From assembly GCA_933207985.1 (NCBI GenBank), contig OW240915.1:125320840-125384839 (forward strand): 64,000 bases of DNA. Reading direction: 5' to 3'. Position numbers and translations under genes: made by a program. The notes beneath the pieces are model-generated. The model was not told where the DNA came from, did not search any database, and worked only from the letters and a program-made list of their open reading frames with translations. Shown here piece by piece: positions 20,633 to 31,779 of this stretch (positions are counted from its first letter, which is position 1; every line of letters begins with the position of its first letter). Source of the stretch: Pelobates cultripes (Eukaryota > Chordata > Amphibia > Anura > Pelobatidae).

Positions 20633-20906
20633 TTCAGCACTTACCTTTCTCCAGCGCCGGACTCCCTTGGCGCTGAGGATCCCTTAGCCTCTCAGCTCCG
20701 AATGCGACCGCGCACGCATTCAAACCGCCCATAGGAAAGCATTACTCAATGCTTTCCTATGGACGTTCAGTGTGCTCCTCTAGCGGCTGTCAGTGAGACA
20801 GCCACAAGAGGCTGGATTAACCCCTTCTGCAGGGTTAAAACTAGAGGGACCTGACACCCAGACAACTTCATTGAGCTGATGTGATCTGGGTGTCTGTAGT
20901 GGTCCT

Positions 20907-20986
20907 TTAACCCCTTAAGGACCAAACTTCTGGAATAAAAGGGAATCATGATATGTCACACATGTCATGTGTCCTTAAGGGGTTAA
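20907..20986. mobile_element. 80-bp TTAA-flanked MITE (copies at 38493 and 44547)
   Basis: TTAACCCCTTAAGGAC on the left and GTCCTTAAGGGGTTAA on the right: a perfect 16-bp inverted repeat including the TTAA targets, with only about 48 bp between. The same ends bound the long repeats at 14607 and up to 32944. It sits exactly at the TTAA shared by two neighbouring MITEs. Confidence 0.8.
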
Positions 20987-21436
20987 AGGACCACTATAGT
21001 GCCCTGAGGGTGCCCCCACCCTCAGGGACCCCCTCCCGCCCGGCTCTGGAAAGGGGTAAAACTTACCTTTTTCCAGCGCTGGGCGGAGAGCTCTCCACCT
21101 CCGATCCTCCTCTTCTCCTCCCCGTCGGCTGTATGCGCACGCACGGCAAGAGCTGCGCGCGCATTCAGCCGGTCACATAGGAAAGCATTCATAATGCTTT
21201 CCTATGGACGCTGACGTGCTCTCACTGTGAAAATCACAATGAGAAGCACGCAAGCGCCTCTAGCGGCTGTCAATGGGACAGCCACTAGAGGAAATAGGGG
21301 AAGGCTTAACCCATTGATAAACACAGCAGTTTCTCTGAAACTGCTATGTTTTTGAAAAAATGGGTTAACCCTAGCTGGACCTGGCACCCAGACCACTTCA
21401 TTAAGCTGAAATGGTCTGGGTGCCTAGAGTGGTCCT
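20987..21436. mobile_element. 450-bp T2/Kolobok-like MITE (copies at 38573 and 44627)
   Basis: Left end AGGACCACTATAGTG after TTAA (20983-20986); right end AGAGTGGTCCT before TTAA (21437-21440). The TTAA duplication and AGGRR termini match the T2-type MITE description from Xenopus. The same family is present in reverse orientation at 27349-27822. A related right end lies at about 20620-20906. Confidence 0.75.
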
Positions 21437-21459
21437 TTAAGTGTGTGTGCATCTGCATG

Positions 21460-21602
21460 CACTGGCGTACATACAGGGGTCGCAGCCCTGTAACCCCTGC
21501 GACCAGGTGCCCACCGCCATGTGTTGCGGCCCGGCGCGCGCGCGGGGGGGCCCACGGATCAATTTTCGCACCGGGGCCCCATGGGTCATGTGTACGCCAC
21601 TG
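21460..21602. mobile_element. 143-bp element with hAT-like ends (copies at 39046 and 45100)
   Basis: Begins CACTGGCGTACAT and ends TGTACGCCACTG. CAGTGGCGTA-type ends are common in hAT transposons. In the third copy (45100-45242) homology stops exactly at the CACTG end, which supports a real element boundary. No clear 8-bp duplication was seen. The larger interval 19760-21602 has the same ends and may be the true unit. Confidence 0.55.
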
Positions 21603-22020
21603 GTTACTGTAATAAGATGTTACAGGGTAATAAAGCACTCAGGAGCCGGGTTACTGTAATAAGATGTTATGGGGTAATAAGGCACTCAGGAGCCGGGTTA
21701 CTAGCTTCAATATAGTCAATGGTGCTCTGCTTATATGCCATTTGATAAAGTATTTGGTCCCCAGGGGCCCCAATAAAGACAGTGTATAAGGATGTGTTAC
21801 CATTAACACCAGGATATTGAGGCGTTTTGGGATTACAGTAAGGGCTTCCTATAAAAGATTAGATACCCTGTACTCCTTCCATTCCCTGCTCACAGCTGCT
21901 TGCTCCTCCATGTAATGCATTGTCGGTCATCAGTACCCCCTGCTCTACTTGCAGACAGGTGGCTTCCCCTCTTATTCCATGCATTACCTCTCCCTTTAGG
22001 TTAGATACCCAGAACTCCCT

Positions 22021-23431
22021 CCTGCCTGCACACAGGTTGTTCCCCCAACTCTCTCCATGTATTATTACCTACCTGCACACAGGTGGTCTGCCCCCTCACT
22101 CCATGTATTATTACCTACCTGCACACAGGTGGTCTGCCCCCTCACTCCATGTATTATTACCTGCCTGCACACAGGTGGTCTGCCCCTCACTCCATGTATT
22201 ATTACCTGCCTGCACACAGGTGGTCTGCCCCTCACTCCATGTATTATTACCTGCCTGCACACAGGTGGTCTCCCCCTCACTCCATGTATTATTACCTGCC
22301 TGCACACAGGTGGTCTGCCCCCTCACTCCATGTATTATTACCTGCCTGCACACAGGCGCTCTCGACCCTCATTCCCTGTATTATTACCTGCCTGCACACA
22401 GGCGCTCTCCCCCTCACTCCATGTATTATAACCTGCCTGCACACAGTTGGTCTCCCCCTCATTCCATGTGTTATTACCTGCCTGCACACAGGCGCTCTCC
22501 CCCTCACTCCGTGTATTATTACCTGCCTGCACACAGGCGGTCTCCCCCCTCATTCCGTGTATTATTACCTGCCTGCACACAGGTGGTTCCCCCCCTCCTC
22601 CATGTATTATTACCTGCGCACACACGGTGGTCTCCCCCCTCACTCCATGTATTACCTGCCTGCACACAGGTGGTCTCCCCCTCACTCCATGTATTGTTAC
22701 CTGCCTGCACAGGGGTGGTCTCCCCCTCCTCCGTATTATTACCTGCCTGCACACGGGTGGTCTCCCCACTATTCCATGTATTATTACCTGCCTGCACGGG
22801 TGTGGTCTCCCCCCTCACTCCATGTGGTATTACCTGCCTGCACACAGGTGGTCTCCCCCCCTCATTCCATGTATTACCTGCCTGCACACGGGTGGGGTCT
22901 CATTCCATGTATTATTACCTGCCTGCACACAGGTGGTCTCCCCCCTCATTCCATGTATTATTACCTGCCTGCACACAGGTGGTCTCCCCCCTCATTCCAT
23001 GTATTATTACCTGCCTGCACACAGGTGGTCTCCCCCCTCACTCCATGTATTATTACCTGCCTGCACACAGGTGGTCTCCCCCCTCATTCCATATATTATT
23101 ACCTGCCTGCACACAGGTGGTCTCCCCCCTCATTCCATGTATTATTACCTGCCTGCACACAGGTGGTCTCCCCCCTCATTCCATGTATTATTACCTGCCT
23201 GCACACAGGTGGTCTCCCCCCTCATTCCATGTATTATTACCTGCCTGCACACAGGTGGTCTCCACCTCATTCCATGTATTATTACCTGCCTGCACACAGG
23301 TGGTCTCCACCTCATTCCATGTATTATTACCTGCCTGCACACAGGTGGTCTCCCCCTCATTCCATGTATTATTACCTGCCTGCACACAGGTGGTCTCCCC
23401 CTCATTCCATGTATTATTACCTGTCCTCTGG
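22021..23431. repeat. 45-46-bp minisatellite, about 31 units (copy A)
   Basis: Tandem units containing CTGCCTGCACACAGGTGGTC followed by a C-run, TCATTCCATG and TATTATTAC. Most units are 45 or 46 bp with few stops in any frame, so frames of up to 505 codons run through it. These are artefacts: the peptide simply repeats and shifts frame wherever a C is gained or lost. Confidence 0.96.
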
Positions 23432-26333
23432 TTCTAGCTGTTCGTTCATGTTGCTGCTCCACCGAATAGCAGACCGTCCGGCCACGCCCACTGACACCTG
23501 TACTGGGAGGAGCTACACCGTGCCTAACCCAGCCCGTCAGAAACGAAATTTGGCAAGCCACGCCCACTGACACGTGGAGTACACAGGTATGCGTGAGACC
23601 ACGCCCTCGCAGGGGAGGGACCTTCTGTAACCACGCCCGTTTTTAATTAAAGTGACCTAGCACAATGGGACATGTTTACTAAACATTGAATTCAGCTTAA
23701 TTAAAAATCAAACTGCAAAACATGGGCTGGAACACTTCTAAAAAAAAAATACCTTTAAACAATAAATAAAACAATGTAAGAGTTCACATTTTACCAATAT
23801 GTCTAGTTTTGTGGCTGTTTAATTTCTCCCCAATTCACTATTAATATTCCCCAGTTTGATGGAGAGCAGGGAGCCAGAGCAGAAGTCAGCCGGCTAAGCA
23901 TGATGGGAATGCAGCCTAGTCAGCCGGCTAAGCATGATGGGAATGCAGCCTAGTCTGGAATCTTTACCCAGAACCCCATAGCTATCTAAACATCACCCAT
24001 GGACTGCGCCATTAATAGGTTATTTATAATTTGCATTAAATGCCAGTCTGACTGATCATAGCAAGGCAGAGCGGAGTAGATGGCTTTAACCTTTGTGATA
24101 CATACTTACCTCTGCTGCACTAGCTTTCATCAGAAGGTGGAAAATTAACACTTTCAGAAAAAAATAGACAATTCCTCTTTAAAGGGGATTTAAATTAACT
24201 TTCTTAAAATATTGCAGAGCTAATGGACTGTACTGGTTCTCTGGTAACGCCACCCCAGGTTTGTTCTCTGGTGTCCTGCTTCTGGAGAGAATATGGTGCA
24301 GTTTGCTGCTGTACAAAAAAATAAATAAACTCAGGGTATCCCATACAAGAGCACTTCATGGGCAACCCTGAGAGGGCATGGCTCTCAGATCCCACCCAAC
24401 GCTGCCAAAAGGAAGGACAGGTCACTCCGAAATACGACATGGAGGTGCTTTAATCCAAATTACAGAGGGGCAACGTTTCAACTCCTCAAATAGGACTTTG
24501 TCAAGCCACAATGGCTTGGATTAAAGGGTCTGAGTGTTACTCACCTGTTTTTGAGTGCCAGGTCATCTGTGATGTGGTGCGCTGGGTCGTTTGGCATTGT
24601 GTGAGCACTAGACTTGCGCAAAAAATCATTTTTCATCTGCGACAAACGAATCAATCTCTTGTTCATCTTGGCCCAAACAAATCGATCTGCCAGGTAAATC
24701 CCAGATCGATCGATTCATTCGGACCAAGATGAACAGGAATTTGATACATCAGTCGCAGGTGAAAAGCATTGTCCATAATCCTTTTTAGCTGATATGAACT
24801 AATCAAAATTCTCTTAATCTAAGCCAGAGCAAATCAATGGGCCGGGATTTAGTCTGTGTAGTCTGACAAGGTTATTCACTAAGGTGAGAATTCAAAGTGA
24901 GTTTCAAATTCAAGATAAAAGTTGCCGAACTGGAACATTTTTATAAGTCAGCTGTGCTTCTAGTTTGGATATTTTGGCCTTTAAGCTGAAATTCACTTTA
25001 AATTCTCAGTTTAATAAATAACCGTGTCAATCATTGAATAAGACTCCACAAGTAAATCCCAGGCGAATTGATTAGTTTGGGCGTAGAGTTATAGGTATTT
25101 GATTAATTTGTACCAGCTGAAAACGCATGTGAGGACACATTTAATTATATGTCTGCTAGTGTTGTGTTTTTTTTTCTTGTTTTTTTTTTTTCCCAATCTT
25201 TATTTAGAAAAGTTTTCAAAAACAGCATGCGATCAACAGATTTATCCTGCGCAGCAGATAAAAAAAAAATTAAAATTAAAAAAGGAAGAGTAGTATCTAA
25301 TTTTGTATTTTTTTATTTTTATTTTGTTTGTTTTTTTATTTTACTTATTAACATTGCAATTTAATAGCATAGTTCGTTCATACCAATTGTTATCACAGTG
25401 AAAACTGACTATAAAGTGCCTGTTCAATACTTTTATCATTGATTTCCATATGGACTGGATACATTGATATTTACTCTTTTTTATGGATAAAATATATGGT
25501 ATTTTCTTTTTCATTGTAAAAGTTGTTATTGTAAAAATATCTCTTTAATAAAATATCTTTGAAAAGAAGATGTCTACTGCAAAACGTAACACAATACAGT
25601 GCAACTAAATCATTGCCAACGAACAACAAACATTAAAGGGTAGTATTATCAGGGTATTGTCTAAATAACCTGTAATACACGTAGCAGTCAGACAAAGGAA
25701 CCACAGGAAGAAGAGTCTCCCATGTGATGGGGCAAGGCCCTCGTGGTCCACACCTCTCTCTGGGTTACATTCAATGGATGTACATTCTAACCTTAACTGG
25801 AAATATAGATGACTTGGAGATTTTTTTCCCAGTTACCATTGTCCGTAAATTTGAAATGAATTTCCTTGTCTCACTCATACTCTTTGTCACTATGATCAAT
25901 TTTCTGGTCACAAAGTTAGATGTGGTTATATTGCCTGTACATTTACTTTATTCCATTTTATAAAAAAAAAAAATAAAGTGCAGCCTTTTTCGACATGTTA
26001 TGTACAATGTTATTGCAAGCCTGTATGTTTAACTCTGCTCTGCAAAAATAAAGAATATATTAAAAAAAATAAATTAGAAATTCGCTTAGAATTTTTGAAA
26101 TTGTCGCTTTGGTGAATAAGCCTGTGAAAGTGAATAATTCTGTTAATTTAGAACATTTCTTAGAAGGCAGCCACAGCTACATGTGCCCCTGCGGGAGAGT
26201 ACAATGGAACCAGTTTATTTAGTGCAAAGTGTCAAATGCACAACATTCCTCCCGCTGCACATTCTTTTTCCAGAAATAGCCAGACAAGTGTCATAATCGA
26301 CACGTGAGTGGCTGAGCATGTTGGTAGTTGGAA
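23432..26333. other. Noncoding remainder of duplicated block A
   Basis: No gene recognised. Contains a 34-bp direct duplication at about 23895-23962, an imperfect hairpin at about 24620-24765 (GTTCATCTTGG / CCAAGATGAAC), and A/T homopolymer-rich stretches (25165-25365). The small open frames have no recognisable domain. Confidence 0.6.
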
Positions 26334-27344
26334 TCCACAGCAGCAGGAGAAGCAGTACTATCTTATTCTGAAAGGGTTACTCCAAGCACAGTGATTTGAA
26401 GTAGTCATGGTGCCTGGAGTCTCTAAATGCCGTGTTTTGCTTTGAAACACTGCGCATATGGAGATTAACTGCTCTGATGTCAGAGGTGTAACTCCACCTC
26501 CAGTGGCGACATTGAGGTGTCATCAGCCAGTCCAGAATTAGAGTTCTGGGCTGGCTTATTTTACGATTCTGTGCAACGTTCATTGAATAGAATTGCATTA
26601 ATTGGCTGAGGAAGGTTAGCTGTAGTTCTCAGCCAATGAATAGGGATGGCCACGGCTTCCAGCTTCTGTGGCTCTGTAGAAGCTGAACGCACGTCACTGG
26701 ACCACCAGAGCCTGACTGGAAACAGGTAAGGGAGCAAACTATTGCTAATTTGTATGGAAATCGGTTTAGGGTACTCCTCACAGTATAACCACTACAGCGG
26801 GATTATAATGATTCTAGTAACCCTTTAATTCATCCTTTGTGTTGCTGAGTATTCTATAGCAGCTGGGCCATTTGTCATAATAATTTCCATATATGTTTTC
26901 ATACTCCCCAAACCGGATACTCCAGAGATACAAAAGAGAAGAATTTTTGTTTGACATTAAACCTTTCATGTCCTTCTGACACCTCCTGGCCATTTGCAAT
27001 TGTTTTATTGAGTGCAGAAAAAAAATCTGTTTCAAAATACTTTAAAGAGACATACACAGTGTCTCTTACTCCAACAAGCAGAATACATCCATTACACACA
27101 CTGTCTGTCATCATATACACGCTGTACAAAGCATGCGCAGGATACAAGGCCAGGCCTTTCCCAAATAACACCCTGGGTAAACACTGGCTCTGACATCAGT
27201 CTTCAAGGATAGATCTACAAATATTACAGGTGAATATAAACAGGATTATTCACTAAAGTCCAGGTGTCTGGATGTCCCTGGTTTGGATTAGCAAAAGCAA
27301 CTTGGTACGATCTGGGTGTCAAAATACAGGCATTGTGCACACTA
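26334..27344. other. Noncoding sequence with one MITE
   Basis: About 26372-26824 has inverted ends AAAGGGTTACT / AGTAACCCTTT, with TTAA only on the right, and is probably an older TTAA-type MITE. The rest shows nothing recognisable. Confidence 0.5.
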
Positions 27345-27348
27345 TTAA

Positions 27349-27822
27349 AGGACCACTCTAGGCACCCAGACCACTTCAGCTTAATGAAGTGGTCTGGGTG
27401 CCAGGTCCAGCTAGGGTTAACCCTTTTTTTTTAATAAACATAGCAGTTTCAGAGAAACTGCTATGTTTATGTTAGGGTTAATCCATCCTCCAGTGGCTGT
27501 CTCTTGACAGCCGCTAGAGGTGCTTGCATGCTTCTCACTGTGAAAATCCCAGTGAGAAGACGCCAGCGTCCATAAGAAAGCATTGTGAATGCTTTCCTAT
27601 GGACTGGCTGAATGCGCGCTCAGCTCCTGCCGCGCATGCGCATTCAGCCGAAAGGGAGGAGAGGAGGAGGAGAGCTCCCCACCCGGCGCTGGAAAAAGAG
27701 GTAAGTTTAACCCCTTTCTCTCCATCCAGCCCGGCGGGAGGGGGACCCTGAGGGTGGGGGCACCCTCAGGGCACTATAGTGCCAGGAAAACGAGTATGTT
27801 TTCCTTGCACTATAGTGGTCCT
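27349..27822. mobile_element. 474-bp T2/Kolobok-like MITE, reverse orientation
   Basis: Flanked by TTAA at 27345-27348 and 27823-27826. Ends are AGGACCACTCTAGGCAC and TGCACTATAGTGGTCCT. Internally it is the reverse complement of the 20987-21436 family, sharing the GAAGTGGTCTGGGTGCC and CTATAGTGCC segments. Confidence 0.78.
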
Positions 27823-27826
27823 TTAA

Positions 27827-28132
27827 TCAATATCTGGATTTTTGTATTCAGCATATGAATGGACGTGAATGTCCACTGGATACAAGGAGACATCTGAAAT
27901 CTGGATACAGATGCTGCCAGTGGCCAAACAGTTAAAAAAAAAAAACCTTGGCTATGCAAGGGTTAACAAATATGACAGCTGGCCAGCTCCTGCTAGCCGT
28001 AAAAAACAAACAAACAAAAAAAATATATGGGGGGGCGTGGCCGAGCTGTACATGGAGTAGGACGTAGTTGACGAGTGCTCCTAGGCCCCAACCCGCCAAA
28101 CGCCCGGTTAACGAAGCGAAATCACCGCAATC
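27827..28132 (+). other. Flank and presumed 5' UTR of L1/Tx1-type element
   Basis: An A-rich stretch at about 28000-28026 precedes GGGGGGGCGTGGCCGAGCTG at 28030, where the GC-rich element sequence appears to begin. No separate gene. Confidence 0.45.
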
Positions 28133-29203
28133 ATGGGGAAAACTAAGCGAGGGGTTACCCCAAGGCCATCCCATGCCCCGACGCATTATACCCCGGGCCC
28201 CATGGACGACTATCTCTCCACCCCGCAGATTCTTGGCGGAGCGCGGGAACCAGACAAGATGGCGCCCGGGTCCCCGGGCTCGAGTGGCGGAAATGGCTCC
28301 TCCAGAGGTTCCCCGGGTGGGGATACATTGAGCCAAATGTCGGCTGACTTGACAGCGATCTCTGCGAATATGCTGACTCGCAGTGATAAGGCAGCGATGG
28401 TGGCGGAACTCCGGGCGGCAATACGAGAGGAGGTCGTGGCAGTGAGGAGGGACCTAGCAGTGCTGGAGCAGAGGGTGGACAGCCTGGAGGAAGATCGCCT
28501 ACAAACCTCTCACCGCCTACAATCAGCAGATCTGGCGGCTTCTCGACAGGGGAACATCATCCTGGACCTCCGACGCCAGGTGGAAGACCTCGATAACAGG
28601 GGCCGCCGAAACAACATCCGCGTGCGAGGTATGCCGGAGTCGGAAGGGGAATCACCCAGGGAGCTCCTCACGGGGCTCTTCCACCACATTCTAGGCGACG
28701 AGGCACCGGTGGAGTTTGGCTTCGAGAGAGCGCACAGGGCACTCCGAGCCCCGCGGAGAGATGGTCTCCCTAGGGACCTCATCTGCTGCTTACAGTCTTT
28801 CCCACTAAAGGAGGCCATTATGCGGGCTGCCAGATCTCAGCGGTTCATTCAATATGGCGACGCACAAATCTCCCTCTATCACGACCTTTCCTCGCTGACC
28901 CTGGATGCCCGCAGAGCTTTAAAACCCATCACAAGCTTGTTGCAGGAGAAGCGCATACCGTATAAATGGGGGTTCCCATTCAGCCTCCAGGCCAAAGTGG
29001 ATAATCAGTGGCACATCCTACGCTGGCCCAATGAAGTTCCGAGATTTCTACAGGCAGCGGGCCTCCCGCATGTAGTGGTGCCGAATTGGATTCTGGAGTG
29101 CCCGCCGGCCCGTCCGACGGGCCCTGATGTCCCGGCAGAAACTCTCTCAGCGGCAGCATCATTGGGACCTCGCCGGCGCGGCCCGGGAGGTCCAGAAGAG
29201 TGA
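28133..29203 (+). CDS. L1/Tx1-type LINE ORF1 protein
   Basis: An intact 356-codon frame. LINE-1-type ORF1 proteins are RNA-binding chaperones that trimerise through a coiled coil and package the element RNA. Here a disordered Gly/Pro/Ser-rich N-terminus (1-65) is followed by a coiled coil (about 75-155) with heptad leucines and valines. Next is the Arg-Gly-Arg-Arg-Asn-Asn motif that opens the RRM-like domain (about 160-255). A C-terminal domain (about 258-330) has a Tyr-Lys-Trp-Gly-Phe-Pro motif. The start is the first ATG after a short GC-rich leader. High GC content distinguishes it from its surroundings. No stops or frameshifts were seen, so this may be a young copy, but ORF2 is cut by a gap. 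Confidence 0.88.
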   Translation: MGKTKRGVTPRPSHAPTHYTPGPMDDYLSTPQILGGAREPDKMAPGSPGSSGGNGSSRGSPGGDTLSQMSADLTAISANMLTRSDKAAMVAELRAAIREEVVAVRRDLAVLEQRVDSLEEDRLQTSHRLQSADLAASRQGNIILDLRRQVEDLDNRGRRNNIRVRGMPESEGESPRELLTGLFHHILGDEAPVEFGFERAHRALRAPRRDGLPRDLICCLQSFPLKEAIMRAARSQRFIQYGDAQISLYHDLSSLTLDARRALKPITSLLQEKRIPYKWGFPFSLQAKVDNQWHILRWPNEVPRFLQAAGLPHVVVPNWILECPPARPTGPDVPAETLSAAASLGPRRRGPGGPEE

Positions 29204-30469
29204 ACAGACACCTGGACTCCCCCGGCACCTGACAGGGAAATTGGGGACTCTGGACTCAGGGGGGTATGGGACGAGCTGACCTATGCGGCCGTACACGACA
29301 CCCAGGTGGACCTACAGAGACTGAGACCCCGGTGAGGGGGGCACCGACGTACAGCTGAATGCCCACCCTGGAGCCTGGTAGCAGAGCCGCATGCGGCCCC
29401 CTGATTGGGTAAGATCGGGGCTGGGGGGGCTGCCCCTGGACCCAGTTCTGTGGGGTCCCCCCCCGCCCCGGTAGCAGGTGGGCTCCGGTAAAGTTTGGGA
29501 GGGGGGTAGCCTCGGGGGGTGGGACGGAACAGTCCGGGGTTGGGGACGGGCCATGTACGCATTCAGCTTTTGGGACTCCGCAGGGGGGAATGCTCCATAG
29601 CAGGGGATGAGGGGGGGGGTCTGCTGAACCTCGGGGGGTTCACCTGGGTGCCCGGCTGGACAGTTGGAGACTTTGCGGGGGATAGGTTTAGATGGGGAGG
29701 GGCGGGCCTGGGGGGGCCTTTGGCTATTTGTGGCAGGGGTTAACAAGAAGTTAAGGGGGAGAGGGGGGAAGGGGGGGAGGAAAAAAAAATAAAAAAAAAA
29801 TAAAGCTAATACACCACAATTTACAATTCTCCACGGGGCAGGGACTGGGGAGCTCATAAAGGGGGTCCAGAGACAAGATGCCGGGGCAGATCACAGAAGG
29901 TGTCTTAGAGCAGCGCTCGCAGTACAGGTTAGGCCCAGTTGTTAAGTGTTAATGTTTTGGTTTGAAAATACACATGGAGGACAGAGGTTGGGGTACCAGA
30001 CAGAAGATCAGCGGGGGGCCCACTTAGGGTCATAGGGCGGCGAAGAAGCCTAGCCATTCAGGAGGCAATTTAAGTAACAATAGGTCACAAGCGGTACCAG
30101 AGCCCGGGGGACTTCTGGGGGGAGGGGGGGGAGGAGGCCCGTCATGTAGAGTCCGAGGGCAGCGAGGCAAACGGAGGGGGAGGTTCCCTAGCGGGGGACG
30201 GCGGGGAACCCGGGGCAGGGACCCCATTTTCTCCCAGGGATTACAGGCGACGGACACTCCCACCAGCGGGTTGGGGGAGACCGGGGGGACGGTCACAGAC
30301 GGACACTACATATACGAGTGACAGGCGACACAAGTGGTTCATACCACACCCCACGCAACAGACCTTAGTTGTATATAAGGGACGGAGTCTAGACGGTCAG
30401 TAGGTGAGGGACTACTAGACGTTACCCCGGACCAAGGTCGGACGTTGCATTTCCTAACTGCACCTGCGG
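29204..30469 (+). other. G-rich inter-ORF spacer of the L1/Tx1-type element
   Basis: 1.27 kb with strong strand asymmetry: many runs of four to nine G on the plus strand and few C runs. An A-rich patch with AATAAA words lies at about 29788-29808. No convincing ORF. The runs are capable of G-quadruplex formation on the sense strand. The spacer is long for an L1-like element, so a foreign insertion or a composite of two elements is possible. Confidence 0.55.
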
Positions 30470-31289
30470 GTGGAGCTCGGCTCTGACTCCCGCGCCCCCT
30501 CCCCCGCCTCGCTCCCGGGTCGCGGGTGGACACTGGTGCCTATGGCGGCCCCGGGGGTGGGTCGGGCTGGGGGACGTGGGGGGGCGGAGGCCGGGTCCCG
30601 GGTGCGCCCGGCGCAGCTAAAGCTGTGGTCGCACAATGCCAGGGGCCTTAATATTCCGGAGAAACGCTCCCAGTTGCTGCGTCAGCTTTGGGCGGAGAGG
30701 GTGTCCGTGGCGTTCCTGCAGGAGACGCACTTCGTGAGTGGGGCCCACCCCAAGCTCGGAAACAACCGATTTCCACAAGGATACTATGCATGTCACCCAG
30801 ACGCCAAGAAGACGGGCGTCGCAATCCTTTTCTCACATTTGATCCCGTACCAACACAAAGAATCACTCACAGACCCAGGCGGGAGATATCTATTCCTCAA
30901 GGGTACCATAGCAGATCGCTCCTACACGTTCGCCTGTGTCTATAGCCCGAACCGAGCACAACACACCTTCCTAGCCAAAACGTTAGCGAAACTAGAACGA
31001 TTTAGGGAGGGACTGGTGGTTCTGGTGGGTGACCTGAATCTGCCGTTGGACCCGCGGGTGGATTCCTCGAAGGGCTCTAGCGCCATACCCACACATTGTC
31101 TTCACAAGGCCAGACGGGCCCTTAACTCGGTAGGGTTGGTCGACAGCTGGAGGGTTACCCACCCTGAAGAGAGGGATTATACCTATTATTCCCCCACACA
31201 TAAGCAGTATAGCCGTATTGACTACATCTTTTTGCCCCAGGAATTCCTGACACAACTCCAGGGCGCCACAATAGGGACCACGTGCCACT
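30470..31289 (+). CDS. L1/Tx1-type LINE ORF2, endonuclease domain, cut by gap
   Basis: An open frame running into the gap at 31290. After a Pro/Gly-rich lead (1-45) comes an apurinic-type endonuclease with its usual motifs in order: Ser-His-Asn-Ala-Arg-Gly (about 54), Gln-Glu-Thr-His (about 86), Tyr-Ser-Pro-Asn (about 165), Gly-Asp-Leu-Asn (about 194), and Ser-Arg-Ile-Asp-Tyr-Ile (about 246). The final Ser-Asp-His motif and all of the RT are missing in the gap. This domain nicks target DNA to start target-primed reverse transcription. The true start is uncertain because the lead is low-complexity. Confidence 0.85.
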
Positions 31290-31389
31290 NNNNNNNNNNN
31301 NNNNNNNNNNNNNNNNNNNNNNNNNNNNNNNNNNNNNNNNNNNNNNNNNNNNNNNNNNNNNNNNNNNNNNNNNNNNNNNNNNNNNNNNN
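31290..31389. other. Assembly gap (100 N)
   Basis: Exactly 100 N, in the middle of LINE ORF2. What follows is AT-rich repeat rather than RT, so the real gap is probably several kilobases or a mis-join. Confidence 0.99.
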
Positions 31390-31779
31390 AAAAAATTAAA
31401 ATGTAAATACGTTAAAAAATAAAATTACAAAAATAATTAAAAATAAATAATTAAAAAATATATAGATGTGTGTTATTTCGTTCTAACTGTATTGTGAAAT
31501 TAATATATATATATATATATATATATATCAAAATACACGTAGAACAAAATAATATATATATCTATATACATAAATATATACGTATATATCACTATATATA
31601 TACTTATATATAAATAAAAATATTTAAAAAAAATTATATAGATATATACATATATATACACATACGTATATATATACATATATTGATTCTACATATATAT
31701 TTATGTAATATTTTTACATAATTAGGTATCTTAATTAATTACAATTAGCAGGACCTGCATGACAACCCATGCCGAAAGT
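31390..31779. repeat. AT-rich / (TA)n low-complexity sequence
   Basis: A/T-only tracts and TATATA runs (31503-31530, 31545-31690). No gene. Confidence 0.8.

Larger units (their letters stand above)
19760..26333. repeat. Duplicated block, copy A
   Basis: Matches copy B (37375-43942). From about 20470 to 26333 the copies appear identical apart from part of the minisatellite. The offset is 17586 before the array and 17609 after it. The first about 700 bp (GC-rich inverted repeats, then GT-rich repeat) differ by substitutions and indels. The left boundary coincides with a CACTGGCGTAC transposon-like end. The block holds MITEs and the minisatellite, then about 2.9 kb with no recognised gene. Confidence 0.9.

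Noticed and set aside
21950..23431. CRISPR-like array
   Set aside because: Units are directly tandem with no unique spacers, and the genome is eukaryotic.
21920..23570. Overlapping open frames of up to 505 codons
   Set aside because: They run through the 45-46-bp minisatellite; the peptide repeats in every frame and on both strands, so they reflect the period, not a gene. The same holds for 39506-41179.
24620..24765. Imperfect hairpin as a regulatory RNA
   Set aside because: Pairing is interrupted and there is no promoter or conservation evidence; more likely an old palindromic MITE.
25724..25963. Hydrophobic 79-codon frame suggesting a small membrane protein
   Set aside because: AT-rich sequence, no homology recognised; its identical copy at 43333 is part of the block duplication and gives no independent support.
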